Source of the DNA: Acetobacter sp. 46_36
Lineage (GTDB): Bacteria > Pseudomonadota > Alphaproteobacteria > RF32 > CAG-239
Assembly: GCA_001917135.1 (NCBI GenBank)
Contig: MNTT01000009.1
Coordinates: 1 to 56,602, forward strand
DNA: 56,602 nt
Direction of reading: 5' to 3'
The position numbers and the translations under genes are program-made. Every line of letters begins with the position of its first letter. The first letter of the stretch is position 1. Under the pieces are notes generated by a model. It was not told where the DNA came from. It saw only the letters and a program-made list of their open reading frames with translations, and ran no database searches. Shown piece by piece: positions 17,201-26,097 of this stretch.

Positions 17201-17980
17201 GGTGTTGGCGGAACGCCCCGGCAGAGCGATGTCGGGCGGAATGGTGCCGTTTGCAGGAACGGTATGCCAATATTTAAACAATTCCGGCGCCAGCATATCG
17301 GCGAGGCGCAAAATCTTTTCGGTAGCTTCGTTGTCGTAAAACTCCGAAAAGGCGGCGAAGACCAGCCCGTAGACGACGGCACGGTCGATTAACGGCTGCT
17401 GCATGGCAGGCGGGGTGCCGGAAACCTGATTGAGCGTCTGGTTCAATTTGCCCTCAAGATACAAAAGCGTAGTGCGGACGCGGTTATGGTTCAAATCGCG
17501 CAGGAGTTCCTTTTGCCTGCCGTCTTCGCGGCTGATGTTCAGAAATACTTTGAACGAGTGAAGCATGGCGTAGAGGTGGGACGTTGCGCAGGAGGGCAGG
17601 TAATGGCGCAGAATTTTGATGATTTTGGCATCTTCGGCACGGTTTTTTATCAGCGAAAAAATGAGCTGGAAGAGGTGAAAGCCTTTCAGGTCTTTTTTGT
17701 TAAGCTTGATGTATGCGGCGACAGTGTTGCTTTTGGAGGTTTGGAGTTCTTTTTGCAGGTTATCGATGCGGGCGGCGGAACTGTTGTTTTCAAGCAGGCG
17801 GTTCAGCTTTTTTTCCAGTTCGCGGATATCCGGTTCAGGGGCGGGCTGTTCAAGGGGTATGGCGGCAGGGGCTGTTTTTTTCCGCCTTTTCGGGCTGATG
17901 TCAAAAAACAGCAGGACGGGTATGGCTAACAGCAGTACGGGAATCAAATACTGCGTGATGGACAATAACAGGTTTAACAC
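17189..17980 (-). CDS. Membrane-anchored protein with coiled coil, unknown
   Basis: This 263-residue protein uses a GTG start at 17980, with GAGGAAA 11 nt upstream. Residues 5-27 form a strong transmembrane helix (IPVLLLAIPVLLFF), then a Lys/Arg-rich stop-transfer and a Pro/Ala-rich linker. A coiled-coil-like stretch follows (LEKKLNRLLENNS ... IDNLQKELQTSKS), then an alpha-helical domain of about 150 residues. Topology suggests a short periplasmic head and a cytoplasmic body. It lies 190 bp after the TPR gene, which is also anchored by one helix, so the two may work together. No family is recognised. Its 3' end enters the 15-bp minisatellite. Confidence 0.7.
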   Translation of the reverse strand: MLNLLLSITQYLIPVLLLAIPVLLFFDISPKRRKKTAPAAIPLEQPAPEPDIRELEKKLNRLLENNSSAARIDNLQKELQTSKSNTVAAYIKLNKKDLKGFHLFQLIFSLIKNRAEDAKIIKILRHYLPSCATSHLYAMLHSFKVFLNISREDGRQKELLRDLNHNRVRTTLLYLEGKLNQTLNQVSGTPPAMQQPLIDRAVVYGLVFAAFSEFYDNEATEKILRLADMLAPELFKYWHTVPANGTIPPDIALPGRSANTRPE

Positions 17981-18170
17981 AGCTTCGCATTTCCTCGTTT
18001 AGATGGTACGGATGTTCCGGGCGGTTTGAGATGCGGCCGGTGCCGGAGCGCTTGCCCCGGTTGGGGGGAAGAGACGGCGGCGGCCTCCTTGGCGGCGGTT
18101 GCCTTGACAGGCAGAAATATAGGCGTGCCGTCATCTTTTGCAACCTAGACTGATTTATGAACGGACGTGC

Positions 18171-19862
18171 TTAAAGTTTTGCTTTTAAATAATTCTTCAG
18201 TTCTTCGTCTTCAAGCATTTCGGCGTAGGAAAGCGCCTGTTGCAGATAGGTGCGGGCCTCTTCGCCGCTTCCTTCGCGCAGGGCAAGTTCCGCCAGATTA
18301 TTGTAGTCGATGGCGGCGCCTTTTATCCGGTTCTGGCTGTTTTCCAGATCAATGGCCTGTTTGAACAGGGTGCGCGCGGTGTTCAGGCGGTCTTGGCGAA
18401 GGTTTATCAGGCCGAGCAGGGTATAGGCGTTGGCGGGGTAGAAGGTCGTGAAAGCCGGTGCCTTTTCTTTTATCAGGGCGGTCAGAATCCCGGCACTTTG
18501 TTCGTAATCGTCAGAAGCGTAAAGAATTTCGGCTTTGAGGTACAGGTTTTCGAATATGCCGGGGCGGTGGCTGGATTTTTGGTGCAGGGCAAGCGCTTCG
18601 TCGGCGCGGCACAGGGCTTCGGAATATTGCTTGCGGCGGAGGCTGATGCGCGCCAGCATTTCGACGGCAAAAGCGCGGGCCTCCGCGGATACGGCGTGGG
18701 GCTTTGAGAGAGCCTGCGCAGTGGCTGTGGCAGGGGCGGTTGTGTCGGAGGCAGCGGTGGCTGAGGCCGGGGCAGCTGTGTCGGGGGCAGCCGCGGCGGC
18801 GATGTCGGAAATGGTTATGTCGGAGGCTGGGTGTGGGAAGTTTGTGTCGGAGGTTGGGGGCGTGGTGGTTGTATCGGTATTGGGTTTTGGGTGAGAGGGG
18901 GTAGAAACGGTGGCGGAAAGTGTTGCTTTGGAGCAGGCGACAGCGGAAAAAACTTCGGCGGCGCGGTCGTCTTCATGCCGCAGATAAGCTGTAAGCCCCT
19001 GCCAGTTTTTGACGTCGGCTCCGGTCTGGATGAGGCTGTGCTCCGCGCATATCCGGGCGGCGGCGGCGAGGTATTCTTCGGCGGCGGCGTAGTTTTCACG
19101 GCCTATTTCCGCCAGGCCGAAGTAGGCTTCGGTTTCAGCCTGTTTGGCGGGGATGCCGAGCTCCTGCCAGATTTTTTTGGCTTCGCGCAACATGGTAAAG
19201 GCAACGTCAAATATGCTGCTGATACGGTATATCTGTGCCAGCGCCATATAGCATTCGGCTTCTTCCCAGGCGAAACCGTTTTTCTGATACAGCCGAAGCG
19301 CCTGCGAACAGTGGGCAGATGCACTGTACATATCAGTCTGGTAGAGTTCGCCGAGCGCGGTGAGCAGCAGGAAGTCCGCCTTGAGCGCAGAGGGGACGGG
19401 CAGCGGAAAACGGAGGAACGCGGGAGCGGAAAGGGGCACGCGAAAGAGTACGGAGGCGGGGGATGGCAGGCGGATTTGTTCGACGATATGCTGAAATTCG
19501 GCGCGGCGGTTTAAAATACGGCATAATTCGGCGCATAGCATCTGCAGCCGCCAGTTGTGCGGCGCGGCGCGAAGGGCCTTTTGCACTTCGGGCAGCGCGG
19601 CGGCGGGAGTTTCGGCGGCAAGGGCGGCAAGACCGGCTTCCAAGGTTTGCGGCAGGCGGAAGAAACGGCGGACGCAGCTTTGCTTTAAGTAATATGACGA
19701 ATAGAACAGGGGCAGGTCTTTTTGCCGCAGCGGGTGCAGGCTCGCGTCGGCGGCAACCCGGCAGCGGTGGAGCAGGCGGATGCGCGCGGCAAAACAAAGG
19801 ATGGCAAGCCCTCCAAGCAGCAGCGGTATAAAAAATATGTCAGTCAGCGTTAAATCTTGCAA
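18171..19862 (-). CDS. Membrane-anchored tetratricopeptide-repeat protein
   Basis: This is a 563-residue protein. Residues 9-28 (FFIPLLLGGLAILCFAAR) form one transmembrane helix; the rest is helical and repetitive. TPR-like units are visible as LGELYQTDMYSASAHCSQALRL, FAWEEAECYMALAQIYR, TEAYFGLAEIGRENYAAAEEY, LARISLRRKQYSEALCRADEAL, AYTLLGLINLRQDRLNTARTLF and YNNLAELALREGSGEEARTYL. TPRs usually bind protein partners. Between residues about 320 and 380 an Ala/Thr/Ser-rich insertion with TTTTPP and repeated ATA motifs interrupts the repeats and looks like a recent expansion. It is the first of three minus-strand genes. Partner and pathway are unknown. Confidence 0.8.
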   Translation of the reverse strand: MQDLTLTDIFFIPLLLGGLAILCFAARIRLLHRCRVAADASLHPLRQKDLPLFYSSYYLKQSCVRRFFRLPQTLEAGLAALAAETPAAALPEVQKALRAAPHNWRLQMLCAELCRILNRRAEFQHIVEQIRLPSPASVLFRVPLSAPAFLRFPLPVPSALKADFLLLTALGELYQTDMYSASAHCSQALRLYQKNGFAWEEAECYMALAQIYRISSIFDVAFTMLREAKKIWQELGIPAKQAETEAYFGLAEIGRENYAAAEEYLAAAARICAEHSLIQTGADVKNWQGLTAYLRHEDDRAAEVFSAVACSKATLSATVSTPSHPKPNTDTTTTPPTSDTNFPHPASDITISDIAAAAAPDTAAPASATAASDTTAPATATAQALSKPHAVSAEARAFAVEMLARISLRRKQYSEALCRADEALALHQKSSHRPGIFENLYLKAEILYASDDYEQSAGILTALIKEKAPAFTTFYPANAYTLLGLINLRQDRLNTARTLFKQAIDLENSQNRIKGAAIDYNNLAELALREGSGEEARTYLQQALSYAEMLEDEELKNYLKAKL

Positions 19863-20121
19863 AATCTTTACTCTATATTAGTTTTTTAACCCTATAATGC
19901 CGGGCATAAAAGAACGGGCTTCCGGCTGCGGCTGAAGGGTTGCCGCACAGCGGGAAATGCCGAAACGAAAGCCCGCAAAACCGGGGAAACGCCGCAGCGG
20001 ATAACCGCTAACCGCCGGGGCGGGGGCTGCAGAATCGGAAATACCGGGCAGACATCCCGGGACGGCAGTCCGGTATGCGGGGCTTTTAACATATATGTAG
20101 TATTAGAGGATATTTTTTAAA
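19863..20121. other. Divergent intergenic region
   Basis: 259 bp lie between the minus-strand TPR gene and the plus-strand Lon-like gene. It is GC-rich with several partial inverted repeats (CCGGGGC/GCCCCGG types) and an AT-rich ending. AGAGGATA lies 14 nt before the Lon ATG and serves as its ribosome-binding site. I see no RNA gene. Confidence 0.4.
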
Positions 20122-22557
20122 ATGGCTATTACGAAATTAACTTCCGAGCAACTTTATCGCAAATGCGACGCGGCGAAATTTGATTTTACCACGACGGCGG
20201 ATCTGGAAGAACGGCTGTCGGCGCTGGGGCAGGATCGCGCCATCTGTGCGGTGGAACTGGGGATAAACATCAAATCCCGCGGCTACAACCTGTTCTGCCT
20301 GGGGCCGGAGGGTACCGGGAAGACCAGTCTGGTCAAGCGCATTTTGGAAAAAGAGGGCAAACAGCGCCCGACGCCGGACGACTGGGCTTACGTCTATAAC
20401 TTTGACGAGCCGCATAAGCCGATAGCGGTCAATTTTCCGGCCGGTGCTGCGGCGGGTTTTGCCAAAGATATGGAAGAGTTTGCGTATGCGATGGAGCACG
20501 ATTTGCCGGAGGCGGTGAAGAACGAGCTTTATGAAGAGCAGCTGAGCGTTATCCGCGAGAAATATCAGGAAAAGCGCAACGATTACGTCAAGGTTTTGCA
20601 GAAAAAAGCCAAAGGGAAGAAAGTTTCGCTGCTGCATATGCCGATGGGGGTGGTCGTGGCGCCGATGAAAAACGGCGAAATTATCAGCCCGGACGTGTTT
20701 GATACCCTTTCCGACGACGAGAAAAACGAGATTATGGCGGATCTGAACGCCATGCAGGAGGAAATAGCCCAGCATCAGGACGATGCGCCGGGCTGGGAAG
20801 AGAAGCAGACCGAGGAAATCAAAAAGTTACAGGAAAAGCTGGTTAAGGATGCGATTAAGAAACCGATTAACGACATAAAGCAGAAATACCGCGGTAACAA
20901 GAAAGTCGCCGAGTATCTGAAAGCGGTGCAAAACTATATTTTGGAAAATATTCCGAGCTTTGTGCCGAACTATGACCAGGACAGCAAGCCGCAGACCGAA
21001 GAAGAGCCGATGGCAGGGCTGCTGAGCCAGCTGAAAAACCAGCAGGAAGAGGACAAATACAGCAAGTTTAAGGTCAATGTCGTGGTTAAGAACGTGCCGG
21101 ACAGCGGGGCGCCGATTGTGCTTCTGGATCACCCGACGCAGGGGAACCTGGTCGGCAAGGTTGAGCGTATTCAGCAATTCGGCGCGCTGATTACCGACTT
21201 TACCCTGATTAAGGGCGGAGCATTGCACCGTGCCAACGGCGGCTTTCTGCTTATTGACGCAAGGAAACTGCTGTTGCAGCCGTATTCGTGGGATTCGCTG
21301 AAACGGGCGCTGGCTTCCAAGGAAATTAAGATTGAGGCGCCGAGCGAAGATACGAGCTTTTCGACGATTTCGCTTGATCCGCAGCCGATACCGCTGGACG
21401 TCAAGGTGGTTATGACCGGCGATGCGGAGCTGTATGACCTGTTGAGCGAACGCGATCCCGATTTCAGCGACTACTTTAAGGTTGAGGCCGACTTCGGCAT
21501 GATTATCGACCGCACGGACGAGAATGAAGTAGAATACGCCAAGCTCATCGGTTCGCTGACGAAAAAGAAAAACCTGAGGTCGCTGAACAAACAGGCGGTG
21601 GCACGGGTCATAGAATATTCGTCGCGGCTGGCTGACGATTCCGAAAAACTGACGGCGCACGTTTCGTCTATCGGCGATTTGCTGAAAGAGGCGGATTACT
21701 GGGCACGCAAGTCCAAGGCGAGCCAAATCGGCAAGAACCACGTCGATCAGGCGATAAAGTCGCAGATTTACCGTTCCGACCGCGTCAACCGCGCGATGCT
21801 GGAGCAGATTGACAAGGGGACAATCCTTTTGGATGTCAAGGGCGAACGGGTCGGGCAGATTAACGGTTTGGTCGTCTACAACTTTACGCGCAATTCGTTC
21901 GGCAAGCCGACGCGGATTACGACGCAGGTACGGCTCGGGCGCGGCGAGTTTATCAACATTGAGCGCGAAGTGGCGATGAGCGGACCGATACACTCCAAGG
22001 GCGTGCTGATTTTGCAGGCGCTGATTGCCAACCGGTTTGCGAAACGGTCGCCGTTGTCGCTGTCGGCATCCATTGTGTTTGAACAGTCGTACGGCGGCGT
22101 GGACGGCGACTCGGCTTCTTCCACCGAATATTACTGTATGCTGTCGGCGATTGCCAACCTGCCGATTAAGCAGTCGCTGGCGGTTACCGGCTCCATCAAC
22201 CAGTTTGGCGAGATTCAGCCCATCGGCGGCGTTAACGAGAAAATTGAGGGCTTTTTCGAGGTCTGCAAATACAACGGGCTGACCGGCAAACAGGGCGTGA
22301 TTATCCCGCGCACCAATGTCGTCAACCTGATGCTGCGCGAAGACGTGCTGGAAGCGGTTGAGAACGGGCAGTTTTCGATTTATGCGATTGACGACGTTGA
22401 CGACGGTATTGAGCTGCTGACCGGGATTCCGGCGGGCAAGGCCGATAAACGCGGGCGCTTTCCGAAGGGGACCGTCAACTATATGGTGCAGCAGAGCCTT
22501 GAGGAATATTACCGCGATTACGTCAAGTTTGCGAAAGAAACACACGGCGCGGTTTAG
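20122..22557 (+). CDS. Lon-family ATP-dependent protease (AAA_32/LonB-like)
   Basis: This is an 811-residue protein. Residues 61-69 are the Walker A loop (GPEGTGKTS). A helical insertion with charged coiled coils spans about 115-310. The AAA core resumes with GGFLLIDARKLL (Walker B-like) and VKVVMTGDAELYDLL. The C-terminal third is the Lon proteolytic domain: the catalytic Ser is in GVDGDSASSTEYY near residue 664 and the Lys in GGVNEKIEGFF near 706, forming the Ser-Lys dyad. It lacks the N-terminal substrate domain of classical Lon and has no membrane helices. Family members carry out ATP-driven degradation in the cytosol; substrates here are unknown. It stands alone, divergent from the TPR gene. 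Confidence 0.92.
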   Translation: MAITKLTSEQLYRKCDAAKFDFTTTADLEERLSALGQDRAICAVELGINIKSRGYNLFCLGPEGTGKTSLVKRILEKEGKQRPTPDDWAYVYNFDEPHKPIAVNFPAGAAAGFAKDMEEFAYAMEHDLPEAVKNELYEEQLSVIREKYQEKRNDYVKVLQKKAKGKKVSLLHMPMGVVVAPMKNGEIISPDVFDTLSDDEKNEIMADLNAMQEEIAQHQDDAPGWEEKQTEEIKKLQEKLVKDAIKKPINDIKQKYRGNKKVAEYLKAVQNYILENIPSFVPNYDQDSKPQTEEEPMAGLLSQLKNQQEEDKYSKFKVNVVVKNVPDSGAPIVLLDHPTQGNLVGKVERIQQFGALITDFTLIKGGALHRANGGFLLIDARKLLLQPYSWDSLKRALASKEIKIEAPSEDTSFSTISLDPQPIPLDVKVVMTGDAELYDLLSERDPDFSDYFKVEADFGMIIDRTDENEVEYAKLIGSLTKKKNLRSLNKQAVARVIEYSSRLADDSEKLTAHVSSIGDLLKEADYWARKSKASQIGKNHVDQAIKSQIYRSDRVNRAMLEQIDKGTILLDVKGERVGQINGLVVYNFTRNSFGKPTRITTQVRLGRGEFINIEREVAMSGPIHSKGVLILQALIANRFAKRSPLSLSASIVFEQSYGGVDGDSASSTEYYCMLSAIANLPIKQSLAVTGSINQFGEIQPIGGVNEKIEGFFEVCKYNGLTGKQGVIIPRTNVVNLMLREDVLEAVENGQFSIYAIDDVDDGIELLTGIPAGKADKRGRFPKGTVNYMVQQSLEEYYRDYVKFAKETHGAV

Positions 22558-22806
22558 AGAGGCGAACCGGTATAAGGCTGACGGCGCGGTGCAAAGAAAC
22601 GTCCGGTGTGGGACGCAGCGAGAGATGCGGCGGCGTAGTCAAGCGGCCGGCGCGGCATAGAGGGCGGCCGGGTGTTCGGTGTGACAGGGGTGCGGGCGGT
22701 TCAGCCCGGATGTTGTGTTACGGTTCGGTAAAAGGCAAAATTGCAATAAAAACGCCATAATTACAATCTGTTGTGCTATTATATATAGAAAAAGCGGTTT
22801 TCGGGC
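22558..22806. other. GC-rich intergenic stretch after the Lon-like gene
   Basis: No ORF of interest, tRNA or clear terminator is seen over these 249 bp. The first 180 bp are GC-rich with GGC/GCC clusters; the remainder becomes AT-rich just before the next promoter. Confidence 0.4.
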
Positions 22807-22835
22807 TTTACAAAAGCGGAGAATCGCTTTATACT
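22807..22835 (+). promoter_or_regulatory. Sigma-70-type promoter
   Basis: TTTACA (22807) and TATACT (22830) are spaced by exactly 17 bp, predicting a start near 22842 and a 40-nt T-rich leader with no Shine-Dalgarno sequence before the ATG at 22881. Confidence 0.7.
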
Positions 22836-22880
22836 ATCTGAACATTCTTTATTTTTAGGTTTTTTATAATTTTTTTTATT

Positions 22881-23423
22881 ATGAGTAAATCAGAAGTTGT
22901 GGCATTATCGCTTATCCGCGAGGCCGAAGTAAGCACTTTGAGTGCAGAGAAAGAAATGCAGTTTGTGCAGGTGTTGAACAATGTAACGCTGGTTGACGCA
23001 CGCAAATTCCTCCGTTGGTATATGGAAAAGACGTCGCAGTTTTATCTGTCGTGTCTGGAATATCTGCTTGACAACAACCCGACGCTGTTTACGTTTGCGC
23101 TCTCAATGAGCCGCGGCGGCTGGCACAGACGGTACAAGGACAAAAAGTATCTGGTGCGCGGAACGTCGGACGATGTATTGGCGCTGCAGAAGCATTTGCT
23201 GGACGAAAAGTTGAATATCCGCATATTGTTTGCGTATGCGGTTAATTACAACATTGCGCTTAAACCGGAGGTTTTGGCTGTCGTTAAACAACGTGCAGAG
23301 GCGGAAGCTGCGGCAAACGGCGTTTCGCTTGACGAACAGATGGCTAAGAAGTGTGTCGGTTATGCGGCTATTTATGACCATCAACTGCATCGTCTGGACC
23401 GGATGCGCAAGCAGAGTGCCTGA
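22881..23423 (+). CDS. Unknown helical protein, 180 residues
   Basis: This protein has no signal peptide or membrane segment and reads as almost all alpha-helical, with several aromatic-rich turns (FLRWYMEKTSQFYLSCLEYLL, split by short loops) and a basic middle (GGWHRRYKDKKYLVRG). The C-terminal helix is Ala/Glu-rich then Arg-rich. I do not recognise a family. It has its own promoter at 22807 and a terminator-like hairpin at 23542, so it is monocistronic. Like the M16-fold gene it lacks a Shine-Dalgarno sequence and follows a T-rich leader. Confidence 0.7.
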   Translation: MSKSEVVALSLIREAEVSTLSAEKEMQFVQVLNNVTLVDARKFLRWYMEKTSQFYLSCLEYLLDNNPTLFTFALSMSRGGWHRRYKDKKYLVRGTSDDVLALQKHLLDEKLNIRILFAYAVNYNIALKPEVLAVVKQRAEAEAAANGVSLDEQMAKKCVGYAAIYDHQLHRLDRMRKQSA

Positions 23424-23541
23424 TGGGCATACAGCGTTTGCCTGCATTGCGGAAAAATTCCGGCGGATATGCGGGCAATGTGCTTGAGAAAATGCAAAAG
23501 CGCGGCAGCGATGCCATGAAATGAAAGGCAGCAAGCCTTAT

Positions 23542-23576
23542 TCCCCCATTGCTTTAGAGCAGCGGGGGATTTTTTT
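23542..23576 (+). terminator. Rho-independent terminator
   Basis: TCCCCC (23542-23547) pairs with GGGGGA (23564-23569); an inner GCT/AGC stem closes TTTA. Seven T residues follow. Two further T-rich GCGGGATTTTTT copies lie downstream (to 23640) and resemble decayed repeats of its 3' half. Confidence 0.8.
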
Positions 23577-23640
23577 GCGCAAAAGATGTGAGGCGCGGGA
23601 TTTTTTTGTGTGCAAAAATGCAAGGTGCGGGATTTTTTGT

Positions 23641-23669
23641 TTGACGAAATCGGGAAAAGGGCATACCAT
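23641..23669 (+). promoter_or_regulatory. kdsA promoter
   Basis: TTGACG (23641) and TACCAT (23664) are 17 bp apart, with a predicted start near 23676. GGGAAAGG then serves as the ribosome-binding site 7 nt before the ATG. Confidence 0.6.
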
Positions 23670-23703
23670 TTTGCCATATTGAACTTTTGGGAAAGGTATT
23701 GCA

Positions 23704-24546
23704 ATGGAACAGAGAATTATTGACGTCAACGGCGTGAAACTGGCAAACAACCTGCCGTTCGGGCTTTTGTGCGGGCCGTGCCAGATTGAGAGCAGGCAGC
23801 ATGCGATTGACATTGCGGGGGCAATGGTCGAAATAACGAAAGAACTTAATATCCCGTATATTTTCAAGGCGTCGTTTGACAAGGCGAACCGCACTTCCAT
23901 TCACGGCGCGCGCGGCGTCGGGCTGGAAGAGGGAATGCGTACTTTTGACGAGATTAAAAAGCTTTACAATAATCTGCCGATTGTTACCGACGTACACGAA
24001 AAAGAGCAGTGCGCAATTGTTGCGGAGCATGTTGATATGCTGCAGATACCGGCGTTTTTGTGCCGGCAGACGGATTTGGTCGTAGCTGCGGCGAAAACGG
24101 GCAAGGTTGTCAATATCAAAAAAGGGCAGTTTCTGGCGCCGTGGGAAGCGAAAAATCTGGTGGTCAAGTGCGACGAATCGGGAAACCATAATGTCTGCCT
24201 GACCGAGCGCGGCACGAGCTTCGGTTATAATACGCTGGTTACGGATATGCGCGGGCTGCCGCGGATGGCGGCGGATACAGGCTGTCCGATTATTTTTGAT
24301 GCGACGCATTCTGTGCAGCAGCCGGGCGGCATGGGCGGCAGTTCCGGCGGACAGCGCGAGTTTGCGCCGGTGCTGGCACGGGCGGCGGTTGCGGTCGGCG
24401 TGGCGGCGGTGTTTACGGAAACGCACGAAAATCCGGACAAGGCGCTCTCCGACGGACCGAACACGATTGCGCTCAAGGATATGAAGGGCGTACTGGAAGT
24501 CCTGAAACAGTTTGACGAAGTGCGCAAACGGCTGGATATTTTTTAA
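23704..24546 (+). CDS. kdsA: 3-deoxy-8-phosphooctulonate synthase
   Basis: This 280-residue enzyme condenses phosphoenolpyruvate with arabinose-5-phosphate to make KDO-8-phosphate, the first committed step of the lipopolysaccharide inner-core sugar. Visible signatures are PYIFKASFDKANRTS near residue 55, GLEEGMRTF, TDVHE, QIPAFLCRQTDL, NIKKGQF and DATHSVQQPGG. The N-terminal motif reads LLCGPCQIES, with a cysteine where the E. coli-type metal-independent enzyme has Asn. That marks it as the metal-dependent subclass. A Gram-negative envelope with KDO is implied. No other KDO gene is adjacent, so it is monocistronic. Confidence 0.96.
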   Translation: MEQRIIDVNGVKLANNLPFGLLCGPCQIESRQHAIDIAGAMVEITKELNIPYIFKASFDKANRTSIHGARGVGLEEGMRTFDEIKKLYNNLPIVTDVHEKEQCAIVAEHVDMLQIPAFLCRQTDLVVAAAKTGKVVNIKKGQFLAPWEAKNLVVKCDESGNHNVCLTERGTSFGYNTLVTDMRGLPRMAADTGCPIIFDATHSVQQPGGMGGSSGGQREFAPVLARAAVAVGVAAVFTETHENPDKALSDGPNTIALKDMKGVLEVLKQFDEVRKRLDIF

Positions 24547-24553
24547 GAAAAAT

Positions 24554-24691
24554 GTATGGCTTTTAACACAGAATATTCCATATGTCGGTTCTGTTATCAG
24601 AGGGTTGGATAGTTATAATAAAGCGTATCAGGCCGGTGGTGTGGCAGCAAGGGCTAAAATTATATATGATGATTGTAAGAAACAGAAATAG
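24554..24691 (+). pseudogene. Possible C-terminal remnant of an unrecognised gene
   Basis: A frame without a start codon reads LLTQNIPYVGSVIRGL then SYNKAYQAGGVAARAKII and ends DDCKKQK at a TAG. It has protein-like composition, an amphipathic pattern and a basic tail, and lies in the gap after kdsA. It could be the tail of a gene whose 5' part was lost, or chance. I cannot name a family. Confidence 0.25.
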
Positions 24692-24723
24692 CTGACTGAA
24701 AAATAAGCCAGGGAGATGAGCTG

Positions 24724-25179
24724 ATGAAATCGCATTTTAAAAATATTTTGCTGTTAGGGGGCATTTATGCGGCTGGTTCAATAACGTTGGCTTATTTTTC
24801 CTCTTTTGTTGCGGAGGCGGCCGGTCTTCTTTGGCTGGCAGTATGCGCAGCGGCGCTGGTCAAGCTTGTCTGGACAAAGAAACTCGGGCTGTTGGCGAAG
24901 TTTGCGAAACGCCTGCCCAGACTGGCGTTTTTTCTGACGGCAATCGGATGGCTCCCGTATGCGGTTACGTTGTTTTCTTTTGCTTTGTCTGTCGCTGGTA
25001 CTGTGATAACGGGCGAATTGGGCAGACTGGCGTTGATTAACATTTATAATCTCAGCAGCTATGTTTGGACAGGCGGGCTGGTGTTTTCACTCGGTTATGC
25101 CGTGTACAGGGTGTTTTACAAAAAGGATTATGATGAAGACGGTGATGCTGAGTGTGTCGAAAATTCTGCAATAGTTTGA
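24724..25179 (+). CDS. Small inner-membrane protein, unknown
   Basis: This 151-residue protein has a good ribosome-binding site (CAGGGAGATGAGCTG before the ATG). Four hydrophobic segments are visible: about 7-28, 32-48, 67-92 and 113-130. Basic loops lie between them and an acidic tail (KKDYDEDGDAE) follows. The pattern fits a polytopic inner-membrane protein. No family motif is seen. It sits between kdsA and the duplicated recO 5' end and is transcribed in the same direction. Confidence 0.7.
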   Translation: MKSHFKNILLLGGIYAAGSITLAYFSSFVAEAAGLLWLAVCAAALVKLVWTKKLGLLAKFAKRLPRLAFFLTAIGWLPYAVTLFSFALSVAGTVITGELGRLALINIYNLSSYVWTGGLVFSLGYAVYRVFYKKDYDEDGDAECVENSAIV

Positions 25180-25373
25180 TAAAGAGTGCAAACGGCCGGA
25201 TATTTTTTAGAGGATAAGGCCGGAACGCCCGCGGTTGCAATGGCTGCGGACATTTGGCGTATAGGGGGATGGCGGTGCTGATTAAGCCTGTCCGGATAAA
25301 GAGGTCGGGGTGTTGGTAAAATTTGAGAGGCTGCAGCCGTCGTTTGGATGTTGTATATCGGAGTTTCTTTGTC
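25180..25373. other. Intergenic region before the first recO 5' copy
   Basis: This 194-bp stretch has normal host base composition. It shows several short stops in all frames and one weak inverted repeat near 25200 (AACGGCCGG/AAGGCCGGAAC type). No gene is seen. Confidence 0.35.
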
Positions 25374-25401
25374 TTGACTTAATTTTGTTATGAGGTATTG
25401 T
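25374..25401 (+). promoter_or_regulatory. Promoter of the first recO 5' copy
   Basis: TTGACT (25374) and TATTGT (25396) have 16 bp between them. The predicted start lies within a few bases of the ATG at 25411, so a transcript from it would be nearly leaderless. It is probably the native recO promoter, since the flanking composition is host-like. Confidence 0.5.
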
Positions 25402-25410
25402 AACCATATT

Positions 25411-25606
25411 ATGATTATCAAAGATGAAGGATACGTTTTAAGTGCAAAGCAGTACGGCGAGAAAGCGCTGATTGTTACGCTTTTGACCAAAAGCAAGGGC
25501 AAAATTGCCAAGGGGCGGGGAAGAAAAACCGCGGGCTGTTTCAGCCGGGGAACAAGCTGTTTTTTGAGGCGTCGGCGCGGCTGGAGGAGAATATGCGGCG
25601 GCTGTT
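25411..25606 (+). pseudogene. recO: Duplicated 5' end of recO, left copy
   Basis: 196 bp match 27918-28089. The frame opens MIIKDEGYVLSAKQYGEK then LTKSKGKIA. After that the protein-like reading continues in the +1 frame (KKNRGLFQPGNK, EASARLEENMRRL), so one base is missing, probably in the G run at 25512-25515. The copy breaks off at 25606, exactly where the AT-rich island begins. Compared with the right copy it has 24 extra bases after AAAATTGCC and three substitutions, two synonymous in the RecO frame and one Glu/Asp. The copies therefore appear to have diverged while under protein-level selection. Confidence 0.8.
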
Positions 25607-25630
25607 ATTTTGTCTTATCTAAAATTAGCT

Positions 25631-25658
25631 TTGATAGTTTTTATTTTTATTATATGAT
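25631..25658 (+). promoter_or_regulatory. Promoter of the GNAT gene
   Basis: TTGATA (25631) and TATGAT (25653) are 16 bp apart, with a start near 25665. AAAGGAGAG then lies just before the ATG at 25699. Confidence 0.6.
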
Positions 25659-25698
25659 TTAGGCAGATATAGGAAAATAGTTACTTAAAGGAGAGAAA

Positions 25699-26097
25699 AT
25701 GTCAGTACGTATATTTCCCAATAAGCAGCCGAATGTTCATGAAGCTATTGATATTTATTGTAATTTGGGATGGGGAAAACTTCAAGATTACAATTTTGAA
25801 ATTTGGAAAAAGGCTTTTGATAATTCTGATTTTATTTCTGCTTATGATGAAAATAAACTGGTTGGTTTTATTAGGCTAATTTCGGATGGTTTTCATGATA
25901 CCCAGGTTTTGGAATTTGTTGTTACACCAAAATATCAGCATTGCGGTATCGGTAAACTTTTAATTGAAGAATTAAAAGATAATTGGGGACATACTGATAT
26001 TTATTGTAATACTGTTGATAAAAATATAGATTTTTTCCTGGATAACGGCTTTAAAAGAAATAGGTTGGCTCCCATCAGTAAAGCTAAATTTAAATAG
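25699..26097 (+). CDS. GNAT-family N-acetyltransferase
   Basis: This 132-residue protein shows the GNAT core: a first strand and helix (NVHEAIDIYCNLGW), strands FISAYDENKLVGFIRLISDG and VLEFVVTPKYQ, the acetyl-CoA pyrophosphate loop HCGIGKLLIEEL (Q/R-x-x-G-x-G/A pattern) near residue 88, and the final DKNIDFFLDNGFKR. It transfers an acetyl or acyl group to an amine; the acceptor is unknown. Strong AAAGGAGAG precedes the ATG. Codon use is AT-rich like the rest of the island and unlike the host. Its 3' end overlaps the convergent lanM-like stop by 8 bp, leaving no terminator between them. Confidence 0.88.
   Translation: MSVRIFPNKQPNVHEAIDIYCNLGWGKLQDYNFEIWKKAFDNSDFISAYDENKLVGFIRLISDGFHDTQVLEFVVTPKYQHCGIGKLLIEELKDNWGHTDIYCNTVDKNIDFFLDNGFKRNRLAPISKAKFK

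Noticed and set aside
16999..17382. Upstream extension of the minus-strand gene at 16030-16998
   Set aside because: The added part runs through the 15-bp minisatellite (PNSPA repeats) and the antisense of another gene, with no ribosome-binding site. The ATG at 16998 is preferred.
18704..18904. Short Arg/Trp/Gly-rich plus-strand frames in the TPR gene
   Set aside because: They are antisense to the Ala/Thr-rich insertion of the TPR protein and reflect its repeats.
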